A DNA stretch of 28,993 nt from positions 1 through 28,993 of the IMG/VR virus record IMGVR_UViG_3300037321_000095. One strand, written 5' to 3'. The DNA is from a virus. The notes beneath the pieces are model-generated. The model saw only the letters and a program-made list of their open reading frames with translations, did no database searches and had not been told where the DNA came from. This document shows positions 7,108-13,721 of this stretch, in pieces (the first letter of the stretch is position 1; every line of letters starts with the position of its first letter). Made by a program: the position numbers and the translations under genes.

Positions 7108-7418
7108 GCGCCCCGCTTGTCTGCCCGCCGCTGACCGTGCCGGGCTGGCTTGACGAGACCGGCGAGCCGACCTCGTGCGTAGGCGATCACCCCTGCCCCG
7201 GCTTTGACGCTGAGACCTGCACGGTTGACAACAACGGCCCCGAGCCTTACCCCGAGCCGCTGCCGCTTGAGACGACCGCGCCGATACCGACCGCGCCACT
7301 GCCCGACGAGCTGGCCGAGACGGGCGCCGCGCTCGACTCAGGTCTCGTGCTGGCGCTCGCGCTTGCCGTCGCGGCTATCGCGGCCGGCGTGCGCCTGGCG
7401 CTAGGCCGCCGCGCATGA
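7104..7418 (+). CDS. Single-pass membrane protein with LAETG-type sorting signal
   Basis: A 104-residue protein. The C terminus has the three parts of a sortase signal in order: the pentapeptide LAETG, a hydrophobic stretch (LVLALALAVAAIAAGV), and a basic tail (LALGRRA). LAXTG is the motif of class E sortases of high-G+C Gram-positives. The region before it is rich in proline and acid residues, like a wall-spanning spacer, and the N-terminal part has four cysteines. No N-terminal signal peptide is visible from the GTG start, which overlaps the previous stop, so anchoring to the wall is uncertain. It could simply be a C-terminally anchored membrane protein. Confidence 0.7.
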   Translation: MSAPLVCPPLTVPGWLDETGEPTSCVGDHPCPGFDAETCTVDNNGPEPYPEPLPLETTAPIPTAPLPDELAETGAALDSGLVLALALAVAAIAAGVRLALGRRA

Positions 7419-8839
7419 GCGCCCGACCGCTGCCGCCGCTCTTGCTGCGCGGCGAGTGTATTGCCGTCATGCGATCGCTACCCGCCGACAGCGTTGACGC
7501 CGTCGTGACCGATCCGCCTTACGGGCTCGAGTTCATGGGTAAAGGTTGGGATGCACCGTGGGCTGACACCGACATAAACGCCGACGCAGGATTCAAGGGC
7601 GGCGGCCTGAGCCAAACCCGCAACCTCCCATCGTTCACTGGTAGCACTAACCCAAAGTGCCTAGCCTGCAAGGGCACGCAGAGAGGGCGCCGCGACGGGA
7701 CTGCAAAGGTCGCCGTCTGCCTGTGCCCCGACGGTGGGCGATTCCCCAACGTGCGAGGTGTGGAGATGCGAGCGTTTCAACACTGGTGCGAGCAGTGGGC
7801 GCGCGAGGCGCTGCGCGTGCTCAAGCCCGGCGGCTACCTTCTCGCTTTCGGCGGCTCGCGCACTTGGCACCGACTCGCCGCCGGCATTGAAGACGCGGGC
7901 TTCGAGATGCGCGACTCAATCGCATGGCTTTACGGCTCAGGCTTCCCGAAGTCGCTCGACGTCTCGAAGGCGATCGACAAGGCGGCGGGAGCCGAGCGGC
8001 GCGAGACTTCGCGCGTCAAGGGCGCGGGCATAGGCGGGGGCTCAACTTTTACAGACGATAACTGGAAAGGCATAGGCGCTGAAAGCTTTGCGAAGCAGGA
8101 CGCCCCCGCGACCCCCGACGCCGAGCGGTGGCAAGGCTGGGGCACGGCGCTAAAGCCCGCCTTCGAGCCGGTCGTCGTCGCGCGCAAGCCGCTAGGCGCT
8201 AAGACGGTCGCGGCTAACGTGCTGGCGCATGGTACCGGGGCGCTGAACATTGACGCGACGCGGGTCGCGAGTGGTGACGCTTTCGGCGGCGGAGCAAGGG
8301 GCGCTTCCGGCTTTGCGACTGGCTACTCGGGCGACGGCTGGGCGGCCGGTAGTGACGCCGGCCGCTGGCCCGCTAACGTCATGCTCGACGAGTCGCAAGC
8401 GGCAGCGCTCGACGCGCAGAGCGGCACGACGACGAGCCAAAGCGGCGACAGGCGGGCGGCCAATTCTGGCGGGGTGGGCTTCACCCACGGAGGCGGCGAG
8501 GTGCCGCGGATGGGCCACCTCGACACCGGCGGCGCGTCGCGTTTCTTCTACGTCGCGAAAGCGCCGAAGTCTGAGCGGCCCGTCGTCGACGGCGTCGCGC
8601 ACCCTACCGTCAAGCCGCTGGCGCTCATGCGTTACTTGTGCCGACTAGTGACTCAGCCGGGCGGGCTCGTGCTCGACCCGTTCGCCGGTAGCGGCACGAC
8701 GCTTGAGGCCGCGCACCTCGAGGGCTTCGAGGCTATCGGCGTCGAGATGACGCCCGACTACTGGCCGCTGATTGACGCCCGGATCGCTCGCGCGATCGTC
8801 AAGCGCGCCACCGAGACAAAGGTGGCCGACGATGCTTGA
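7415..8839 (+). CDS. Site-specific DNA methyltransferase (beta-class, N6-A or N4-C)
   Basis: A 474-residue enzyme that should methylate adenine N6 or cytosine N4 using SAM. DPPYG at 33-37 is catalytic motif IV. The SAM-binding motif DPFAGSGTT comes at 421-429, so the catalytic motif precedes the SAM motif (beta order). Between them are RVLKPGGYLLAFGG and the W-YGSGFPKS block typical of phage methyltransferases. A four-cysteine insert (C82, C85, C102, C104) probably binds zinc. No restriction endonuclease lies beside it, so it is a solitary enzyme. Likely roles are protection of phage DNA from host restriction, or regulation. ATGA overlap with the upstream gene. Confidence 0.92.
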   Translation: MSARPLPPLLLRGECIAVMRSLPADSVDAVVTDPPYGLEFMGKGWDAPWADTDINADAGFKGGGLSQTRNLPSFTGSTNPKCLACKGTQRGRRDGTAKVAVCLCPDGGRFPNVRGVEMRAFQHWCEQWAREALRVLKPGGYLLAFGGSRTWHRLAAGIEDAGFEMRDSIAWLYGSGFPKSLDVSKAIDKAAGAERRETSRVKGAGIGGGSTFTDDNWKGIGAESFAKQDAPATPDAERWQGWGTALKPAFEPVVVARKPLGAKTVAANVLAHGTGALNIDATRVASGDAFGGGARGASGFATGYSGDGWAAGSDAGRWPANVMLDESQAAALDAQSGTTTSQSGDRRAANSGGVGFTHGGGEVPRMGHLDTGGASRFFYVAKAPKSERPVVDGVAHPTVKPLALMRYLCRLVTQPGGLVLDPFAGSGTTLEAAHLEGFEAIGVEMTPDYWPLIDARIARAIVKRATETKVADDA

Positions 8840-9008
8840 CGACTTCGAGCCTGAGCTCGAGGCGCTGCGGCGTCTTGTGTGGATCATGGCGCGCCGCGCC
8901 GACTGGCTGCACGTTACCGACGCCGAGCTCGCCGACGCCCCGCGCGAGGCTCGCCTCGTGATCGTGGCGACAACTGACGGGCTACTAATTACGGCGGCGC
9001 ACTCGTGA
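8832..9008 (+). CDS. Hypothetical small protein
   Basis: A 58-residue protein of unknown role starting at ATG 8832, eight bases before the end of the methyltransferase gene. AAAGGTGG lies about seven bases upstream and supports this start. Residues 1-20 form an acidic helix (DDFEPELEALRRLVWIMARR) and the end looks like a beta hairpin (RLVIVATTDGLLITAA). An earlier in-frame ATG at 8772 would lie deep within the methyltransferase gene and has no comparable ribosome binding site. Confidence 0.65.
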   Translation: MLDDFEPELEALRRLVWIMARRADWLHVTDAELADAPREARLVIVATTDGLLITAAHS

Positions 9009-9556
9009 CGCGCTGGGCAGATATTAGCGCCGGCGATATGGTCGAGCTCAAGGGCTCGGCGTGGCTGGTCGTCAAGGCAAAGCACAAGCCGAAGCGCTCG
9101 CGCGTGACCGTGCGCGCAAGCGCTGGCGAGTACACGCGCGACGTCGACCCGCGCGAGAAAGTCACGCGGCTAGACCAAGGCGACGGCCCGCTGCGCGACG
9201 ATCGCGGCGCGCAAAGGCGCTGGGCTACGGCCGACGAGGCGGTCGCCGATCTTGGCAAAGGCGCGCGCTGGGATACGCCCGCGACCGACGCGCCGGGCGC
9301 CGCAGTCGAGTCGATACTCGGCGCGCGGCTCGTCGCCGAAAGCCCCGGCGTGACCGCCGGCTACTTCGTGCCGCCGATCACGCTTACGACGGTACGCTCC
9401 CACCTGGCGCTCTTTCATGGGCTGCCCGGCCACGAGCAACCCGTCGACGACGCTGACGCCCTGGCCGTGCATAGGATCGACCACGACACGCGCGACCACG
9501 AGGCGCGGGCCGGCGCGGTCGATCACTGGCATACAAAAAGGCGGCCGGGCTCGTGA
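9005..9556 (+). CDS. Hypothetical protein: SH3-like N terminus, histidine-rich C terminus
   Basis: A 183-residue protein. The first 55 residues (WADISAGDMVELKGSAWLVV...RVTVRASAGEYTRDV) look like a small SH3-like barrel. The last 60 residues carry a spaced histidine array (TVRSHLALFHGLPGHE, then HRIDHDTRDHEARAGAVDHWH). I recall this pattern from many short actinophage proteins, sometimes as a stand-alone domain; it probably binds a metal. Its function is unknown. The GTG start forms a GTGA overlap with the upstream gene. Confidence 0.7.
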   Translation: MTRWADISAGDMVELKGSAWLVVKAKHKPKRSRVTVRASAGEYTRDVDPREKVTRLDQGDGPLRDDRGAQRRWATADEAVADLGKGARWDTPATDAPGAAVESILGARLVAESPGVTAGYFVPPITLTTVRSHLALFHGLPGHEQPVDDADALAVHRIDHDTRDHEARAGAVDHWHTKRRPGS

Positions 9557-9801
9557 CGCGGCGAGACGCGCCGCCGCCCGGTACCTGGGTGCGCTGCGAG
9601 GCGTCGGGTAAGCGCGGCTACTACACGCGGGCCGACGCTAAGCGCGCCAGGCGTCAGACTTTCGGTTACTCAGCCGAAGCTGGCGCGCTGACGGTCTACC
9701 GCTGCGAGGGGTGCGATCGCTACCACGTCGGGCACATGAGCAAAGCGACCCGGCGCGGCGAAGCCCCGAGACCTGGGGCCACTAAGCCCCAAGATATCTA
9801 G
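9553..9801 (+). CDS. Small basic zinc-ribbon-like protein
   Basis: An 82-residue basic protein. Its pattern is one Cys (VRCEASGKRGYYTRADAK), a basic helix, then VYRCEGCDRYHVGHM with CxxC and a following His. This GK.-Y-A.A...YRC..C..-H layout is common in small actinobacterial and phage proteins thought to bind zinc and perhaps nucleic acid. It is the last gene of the methyltransferase block, joined by a GTGA overlap, and is followed within ten bases by the next promoter region. Confidence 0.7.
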   Translation: MTRRDAPPPGTWVRCEASGKRGYYTRADAKRARRQTFGYSAEAGALTVYRCEGCDRYHVGHMSKATRRGEAPRPGATKPQDI

Positions 9802-9810
9802 CGCTTAGTA

Positions 9811-9839
9811 TTGACGCGCTACTAGCGCGCCACTATGCT
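9811..9839 (+). promoter_or_regulatory. Promoter of the nuclease operon (P3)
   Basis: TTGACG at 9811-9816, 17 bases, then TATGCT at 9834-9839. The spacer carries GCGCTACTAGCGC at 9817-9829 with its leading G at 9816-9817, an odd palindrome with six-base arms. Further AGCGCT lies just upstream at 9800. The expected start near 9846 is followed at once by a hairpin, AGCCCG 9849-9854 with CGGGCT 9860-9865, then AAAGG and ATG 9883. Confidence 0.8.
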
Positions 9840-9882
9840 TGAGGTATCAGCCCGGCACGCGGGCTCAACGAAAGGTCACCTA

Positions 9883-10188
9883 ATGTCAGATCGTACACTC
9901 GCCCAGATTGCCGCCTCGTTGATCGTTGTCCCCGAGGGCTTGACCGCTCGCGAGCTTCACGTCGAAGCAATGACCGCCTCAATGCGGGCCAGCCGAACCG
10001 ACTTGCTTGACCTGCGCGAGCACCTGATCGCAAAGGCCCGCGTTTACCGCGACGCCGCCGCCGCTCTCGAGGCGGCTCGCGCCCTCAATCTAGACGACGA
10101 GCGCGAAGCGGGCGACGATTGCGAAGGCCACGAAACGACACGCGGGGCAATCGGTAGCGTTTTTTACTGTGACGGCTCGTGCGCGTGA
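9883..10188 (+). CDS. Hypothetical protein
   Basis: A 101-residue mostly helical protein of unknown function. The middle (LLDLREHLIAKARVYRDAAAALEAARAL) could form a coiled coil. Near the C terminus, CEGHETTRGAIGSVFYCDGSC contains three Cys and a His that could bind zinc. I use ATG 9883, preceded by AAAGG nine bases earlier. An in-frame ATG at 9835 lies inside the -10 box of the promoter and cannot be on its transcript. Confidence 0.7.
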   Translation: MSDRTLAQIAASLIVVPEGLTARELHVEAMTASMRASRTDLLDLREHLIAKARVYRDAAAALEAARALNLDDEREAGDDCEGHETTRGAIGSVFYCDGSCA

Positions 10189-10331
10189 CGCGCCTAGTCT
10201 GGCGCTCGCGCGCCCCGCGCTGGCTTCACGCGCTGGCGCTCGGCGTTGTCTGCGCCGCGGCAGTGTTGACCGCCTGGGCGTTTCTTATACTTCTGACCTT
10301 GGCCTTCGACGCCGTCGGCCCTGCGCTGTAA
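10185..10331 (+). CDS. Small membrane protein
   Basis: A 48-residue protein starting with GTG at 10185, which forms a GTGA overlap with the previous stop. The N terminus is basic (TRLVWRSRAPRW) and is followed by a long hydrophobic segment (ALALGVVCAAAVLTAWAFLI and LLTLAF), giving one long or two short membrane spans with the N terminus probably inside. No function can be given; small hydrophobic proteins in early regions sometimes act in host takeover or superinfection exclusion. Confidence 0.6.
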   Translation: MTRLVWRSRAPRWLHALALGVVCAAAVLTAWAFLILLTLAFDAVGPAL

Positions 10332-10373
10332 CCTGACCGAGCATCATAACCCCCGAGAAAAGAGAATCCCATC

Positions 10374-12098
10374 ATGAGCAAAAAAGACAAGGCCGCTAAG
10401 GCCGCAAAAGCCGAAAAGCTGGCAAGCAAAATTGCAAAGCTTGAGGCTTTCGCCGCCGACAAGAGCAACCCTAAAGGCGACCGCAAGGCTGCCCGCCGCG
10501 AGGCCGCCCGTCGTGTTTTTGAGTCCCTGCCGACACACGGCGAGCCCGCGCCCGTCGCTCAGCTCGAGCCCGATCAGACTGACGCCGATGCGCGCAAGTC
10601 TGCCGAGCGCTCGCGCACTAAGGCGCTCGCCGCCACGATGAAAGCTCAGCCAGAACCCGCGCCCGTTGCCGAGCCGCAAGCCGACGGCGACGTCGCTGCT
10701 CGCGTGCAAGCTAAGCGGCTACTTCGTAAAGCCGGGCTAGCGACCGAGAGCGAGACCGGCGGCGCGCTGATCGTCGACCCCGACGACGTGCCGCGCGACA
10801 ACGCCGCGCTGGTCGCCGCCTACAACCTCGTCGTCGGCGTAACGACTGGGCACTACTTGACCAGCGACGACGAGCGCGCAGCCATTGACGCCCGCGTCGA
10901 GGCGCCCGACGTGAAGCGCAAGGCGAAGCCTGACGAAGTTGTCGTCGAGATTGACGGCGAGGCGCTTGCTAAGCCCGAAGAGGCCGCCGTCGATCCCGAG
11001 CCGGTCACGATCGCCGAGCACGAGGCGGTCGCCGTCGAGACGGAGAAGGGCCGCGAGTTTGCCGTCGGGCCCGCCGCCGCTGCCGCTGTCGCCGCGCACG
11101 ATATTGCAAAGCCGAGCGAGGCGCCCGTCGCGCTTGAGCAAAACGGGCTAAATCAGTACAAAATCAAGCACCCTGACACTGGAAAGATTGTCGGCTACAC
11201 GCGCGTTACGACTTATATCGCCAATCTCGAAGACACGAGCGCGCTCGACAAGTGGAGGCAACGGATCTTGCTTGAAGGGCTGGTCGCTAACGAGACGGCC
11301 GTCGGCACGACTGAGCGCAGCGCCGACACGGTGCCGCCTCACCTTTTGAGCATTATGCGTGACGCTATCCACGAGCGCGAGGTCGCGACCGCAAAGGCCC
11401 GCAAGGCCGACCGCAAAGGTAAGCTACTTCCGGGCGAGCTGGCCGAGCGCGTCGAGACGGCCATGCGGGCGTTCAAGAAAATTGCGGGCGACGTCGCGCA
11501 GCAAGCCCTAGACCTCGGCGGCGTGCGCGACGCGGCAACGAAAGGCACCGACTTGCACGCGCTGACTGAGCTTTGCGACGAGCACGGCCTCGACGCCGTG
11601 CAGGCAGAGCTTGACGCTGAGCGCATTACGCCGGCCGACTACGCCGATATCGCCGCCTACGACGGCGCCATGCGCCGCGCAGGGCTGAAAGTGCTCGAGC
11701 GCGAGCTGGTTGTCGTTGACGACGAGCGGCGCGTCGCCGGCCGCCTCGACAAGATTGTGCTCGGCAAGGCGACCCCCGACGCCGCGCGCGCAAGTCGCAT
11801 GGTCGCCGACGTGAAGACTGGGCGCATTGACTACGGCGCGGGCAAGATCGCGCAGCAGCTCGGCCTTTACGCCGGCGCGAAGCGTTACGACCTGGAGACG
11901 CACGAGCGCAGCGCCCACGGCGCTAGCCGCACGACGGCGCTGCTTATCCACCTGCCCGCCGGTACGGCAACGTGCTTTATTTACGCGGTCGACCTCAAGG
12001 TCGGCGCTATCGGTAACCGGCTCAGCGGCGAGGTTCGCGCCTGGCGCAGCGCCGGCAAGAAGGCCGTCAGCAAGTTTGACCTGGCAGCCAACCAATGA
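10374..12098 (+). CDS. RecB/Cas4-like PD-(D/E)XK exonuclease with a long N-terminal extension
   Basis: A 574-residue protein. The C-terminal half carries the PD-(D/E)XK nuclease signature in order: GTDLHAL (motif with His), VAGRLDKIV (metal-binding Asp), VADVKTGR (the D-x-K pair) and QQLGLYAGAKRY (QxxxY). Such nucleases resect DNA ends for recombination or replication. Only two cysteines are present, so the four-cysteine iron-sulphur cluster of true Cas4 is absent. The first 250 residues are Ala/Lys/Glu-rich and repetitive: a basic start (SKKDKAAKAAKAEKLASK), then acidic spacer, probably disordered or coiled. The ATG follows a GAGAAAAGAGA ribosome binding site. It is probably partnered with the SSB candidate at 13176. 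Confidence 0.8.
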   Translation: MSKKDKAAKAAKAEKLASKIAKLEAFAADKSNPKGDRKAARREAARRVFESLPTHGEPAPVAQLEPDQTDADARKSAERSRTKALAATMKAQPEPAPVAEPQADGDVAARVQAKRLLRKAGLATESETGGALIVDPDDVPRDNAALVAAYNLVVGVTTGHYLTSDDERAAIDARVEAPDVKRKAKPDEVVVEIDGEALAKPEEAAVDPEPVTIAEHEAVAVETEKGREFAVGPAAAAAVAAHDIAKPSEAPVALEQNGLNQYKIKHPDTGKIVGYTRVTTYIANLEDTSALDKWRQRILLEGLVANETAVGTTERSADTVPPHLLSIMRDAIHEREVATAKARKADRKGKLLPGELAERVETAMRAFKKIAGDVAQQALDLGGVRDAATKGTDLHALTELCDEHGLDAVQAELDAERITPADYADIAAYDGAMRRAGLKVLERELVVVDDERRVAGRLDKIVLGKATPDAARASRMVADVKTGRIDYGAGKIAQQLGLYAGAKRYDLETHERSAHGASRTTALLIHLPAGTATCFIYAVDLKVGAIGNRLSGEVRAWRSAGKKAVSKFDLAANQ

Positions 12099-12427
12099 GT
12101 GACGACTACACCATGAACGAGGCCGTGGCTGACTTGACTGTGCGACAGCGGGATGCGTTGATAATTCTGGCCGAACGCGACAACCCACAGGGCATGACGC
12201 CGGGTGGCTTCGCCGTGCATTTCTGGCCGGGTAAAACTTTTGCTCGGAGCAATGGCCCGCGGGGGCTTGGGCCTGATGCGTCGGGCAGGCACGCGGGAAA
12301 GATGCTTACACGCTTGCAGCGCATGGGTCTTGTGAGATTGACCGAGAAGGAAGGCGGTCTTTACTACACCGCGCGAATCACCGAGGGCGGGCGGAATGCA
12401 ATCATCGGCGAGGCAACCCATGAGTAA
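12095..12427 (+). CDS. Winged-helix DNA-binding protein, compositionally distinct
   Basis: A 110-residue protein with a probable winged helix-turn-helix: LTVRQRDALIILAERDN, GKMLTRLQRMGLVRLTEKEG (recognition helix and turn), and GGLYYTARITEGGRNAI (wing), as in MarR/PadR-like regulators. The middle holds an unusual GMTPGGFAVHFWPGKTF loop. Codon use differs from the neighbours: more GGG, CGG, GAT and AAG, and fewer GCG/CGC runs. This suggests recent acquisition. ATGA overlap with the nuclease gene, so it may regulate this operon. Confidence 0.65.
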   Translation: MSDDYTMNEAVADLTVRQRDALIILAERDNPQGMTPGGFAVHFWPGKTFARSNGPRGLGPDASGRHAGKMLTRLQRMGLVRLTEKEGGLYYTARITEGGRNAIIGEATHE

Positions 12428-12448
12428 CGACGGAAGGAAGTGGGCAGC

Positions 12449-12634
12449 GTGAGTAAGTCGAAGAGGACACCGCGGTATTTCCCGGCAATGAAAGTTAGGG
12501 GTGCGCGGCGGCGCGTGGTAGCGGGCGTCCACTTGTTTTGCGGGGCGATGGATCGTCTCGGCCTTGCGGCCACGGTTGCTGCCCTGAGCGTTGCCCGGTT
12601 CCCCGCCTCGGTGAGACGGGCGCCCCATGAGTGA
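12449..12634 (+). CDS. Hypothetical small basic protein
   Basis: A 61-residue, strongly basic protein (SKSKRTPRYFPAMKVRGARRR) with a hydrophobic middle (VAGVHLF, LGLAATVAALSV). It may be a small membrane-associated or nucleic-acid-binding protein; I do not recognise it. I choose GTG 12449 because GGAAGGAAG lies just upstream; an earlier GTG at 12440 overlaps that site. Like the winged-helix gene before it, its composition is milder than the surrounding DNA. Confidence 0.45.
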   Translation: MSKSKRTPRYFPAMKVRGARRRVVAGVHLFCGAMDRLGLAATVAALSVARFPASVRRAPHE

Positions 12635-12914
12635 CGCGGCCCTCGTTGCCGTCATGCTGGCGGGCTTCGGCTTTGCGGTCGCTTGCTTTAGCGCGTCGGT
12701 GATCTTGACTGCCTCGCGGCGGCAGACCGTTTTACCGGAGCGGCTGAAAGCCCGCCACGGCGGGCTGCCCGTCGCGGTAAGGCTTGAGCTCATGGATCGG
12801 CGTCATGCCCGTTTAGGGCTCGTCAAGATTGTCGCCGCCGCCTCTTTCTGGCTGGGCGTAGGCGGCGCAATCTGGGCGCTAGCTTGCCTTGGCGCGTTGC
12901 TATTGACTAACTAA
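12627..12914 (+). CDS. Two-span membrane protein
   Basis: A 95-residue protein with two clear hydrophobic segments, at about 4-29 (ALVAVMLAGFGFAVACFSAS) and 65-93 (IVAAASFWLGVGGAIWALAC and so on). They are joined by a basic loop (SRRQTVLPERLKARHGG) likely to lie in the cytoplasm. Function unknown; a role in the envelope or exclusion is possible. The ATG overlaps the previous stop by eight bases, and its 3' end holds the -35 box of the next promoter. Confidence 0.7.
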   Translation: MSDAALVAVMLAGFGFAVACFSASVILTASRRQTVLPERLKARHGGLPVAVRLELMDRRHARLGLVKIVAAASFWLGVGGAIWALACLGALLLTN

Positions 12915-12931
12915 GAGCGCACTACTAGCCT
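12903..12931 (+). promoter_or_regulatory. Promoter of the SSB/endonuclease operon (P4)
   Basis: TTGACT at 12903-12908, 17 bases, then TAGCCT at 12926-12931, with CACTACTAGCCT across the -10. The -35 lies within the last codons of the upstream membrane-protein gene. Transcription should begin near 12938, giving a leader of about 240 bases before the next start codon, far longer than from the sister promoters. Confidence 0.75.
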
Positions 12932-12937
12932 AGACTG

Positions 12938-13175
12938 ATAACTAAATATCCCCGAGACTCGACCGGCCTCGCGCCCCCCCGCGCGTCGCCAGTCGTCGGG
13001 CGTGGCTCTTGAGAGCTAGGCAGCGCCCCCCGCTGCCGACTGGGAGCAATACCTAGCCGCTCACGAGCCGCCAGTAGAGACCGGCATTTCTACTGGCGGC
13101 GTACACTCCCCCGCTGCTGCGGGCGAGCTCGACACCGATAACGGCCCGAGTTGATCCGAAAGAAAGGCGCCAATT
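12938..13175 (+). ncRNA. Long structured 5' leader (candidate regulatory RNA)
   Basis: A gene-free leader with four hairpins in a row. They are GCTCT 13005-13009 with AGAGC 13012-13016; GGCAGCG 13019-13025 with CGCTGCC 13031-13037 around a CCCCC loop; a perfect 12-base stem, GCCGCCAGTAGA 13067-13078 with TCTACTGGCGGC 13089-13100, around a ten-base loop; and CCCGC 13110-13114 with GCGGG 13119-13123. None is followed by a U tract. An AGAAAGG ribosome binding site precedes ATG 13176. Possible roles are feedback by the encoded DNA-binding protein, RNA stability, or a single-strand initiation site. Confidence 0.5.
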
Positions 13176-13637
13176 ATGGCGAAAGACAAAGACAAAAAGA
13201 GCAAGCCCGGCAAAGGCGCGGCAAAGTCGGCTGGGTTCGCCGAAGGGTTCGCGAAGCCCAGCGAGGCTCCAGCCGGCGGCGAAGGCTGGAATATGACCGA
13301 GCAAGCTGAGGGCAAGCTCTTGCTCTTTATGCCGCTGCGCGAAGAGAGCGTCGAGACGGCAGACTACGGCGCGAAGCCCGTCATCGTTGCCGACGTCGTC
13401 GTGCTCAACGAGAAAAAGCCCGCAAAGTCTGAGGCGCACCCCGAGGTCTTCGTCTGGGGCGGCTACCTTCGCGGCGCCCTGCGCGGCTTTATCGGCGAGC
13501 GCCGCGTGCTGGGTCGCCTTGTGCGAGGCACGACCAAAGAGCGCGGCAACTTCCCCTGGCTCTTAGAAGACGCGACCGACGAAGAGACGGCTATCGCCGT
13601 CGCCTACCTCGAGAGTGTCGACCCCTTCAGCAAGTAG
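13176..13637 (+). CDS. Putative single-strand-DNA-binding-like protein
   Basis: A 153-residue protein. A basic, disordered N terminus (AKDKDKKSKPGKGAAKSAG) precedes a beta-rich core: GKLLLFMPLREESVETADYGAKPVIVADVVVLNEKK, then EVFVWGGYLRGALRGFIG, GRLVRGTTKERGNFPWLLED and a C-terminal AVAYLES helix. This core is common in actinophages next to replication genes, and I believe it is an OB-fold-like DNA-binding protein, though that is recalled rather than tested. It is behind its own promoter and long leader, suggesting strong and regulated expression. AGAAAGG lies upstream of the ATG. Confidence 0.5.
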   Translation: MAKDKDKKSKPGKGAAKSAGFAEGFAKPSEAPAGGEGWNMTEQAEGKLLLFMPLREESVETADYGAKPVIVADVVVLNEKKPAKSEAHPEVFVWGGYLRGALRGFIGERRVLGRLVRGTTKERGNFPWLLEDATDEETAIAVAYLESVDPFSK

Positions 13638-13645
13638 CCCCGACC

Positions 13646-13690
13646 GCCTGGCGGCCCGTAGCGCACCCGAAGCGCCGCGGGCCGCCAGGC
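13646..13690 (+). terminator. Strong hairpin, probable terminator or attenuator
   Basis: GCCTGGCGGCCCG at 13646-13658 pairs perfectly over 13 bases with CGGGCCGCCAGGC at 13678-13690; the loop is 19 bases. It begins seven bases after the SSB-like stop. There is no U tract, so it may be partial, reducing expression of the downstream genes relative to the SSB-like gene, or may protect the 3' end of the message. Confidence 0.6.
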
Positions 13691-13721
13691 TCCACCAGCG
13701 CTACCGACGAAAGGCCGCACA

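Noticed and set aside
11981-12793. A 270-codon minus-strand open frame
   Set aside because: It crosses the nuclease end and three plus-strand genes that are linked by stop/start overlaps; no promoter or ribosome binding site is visible on the minus strand.
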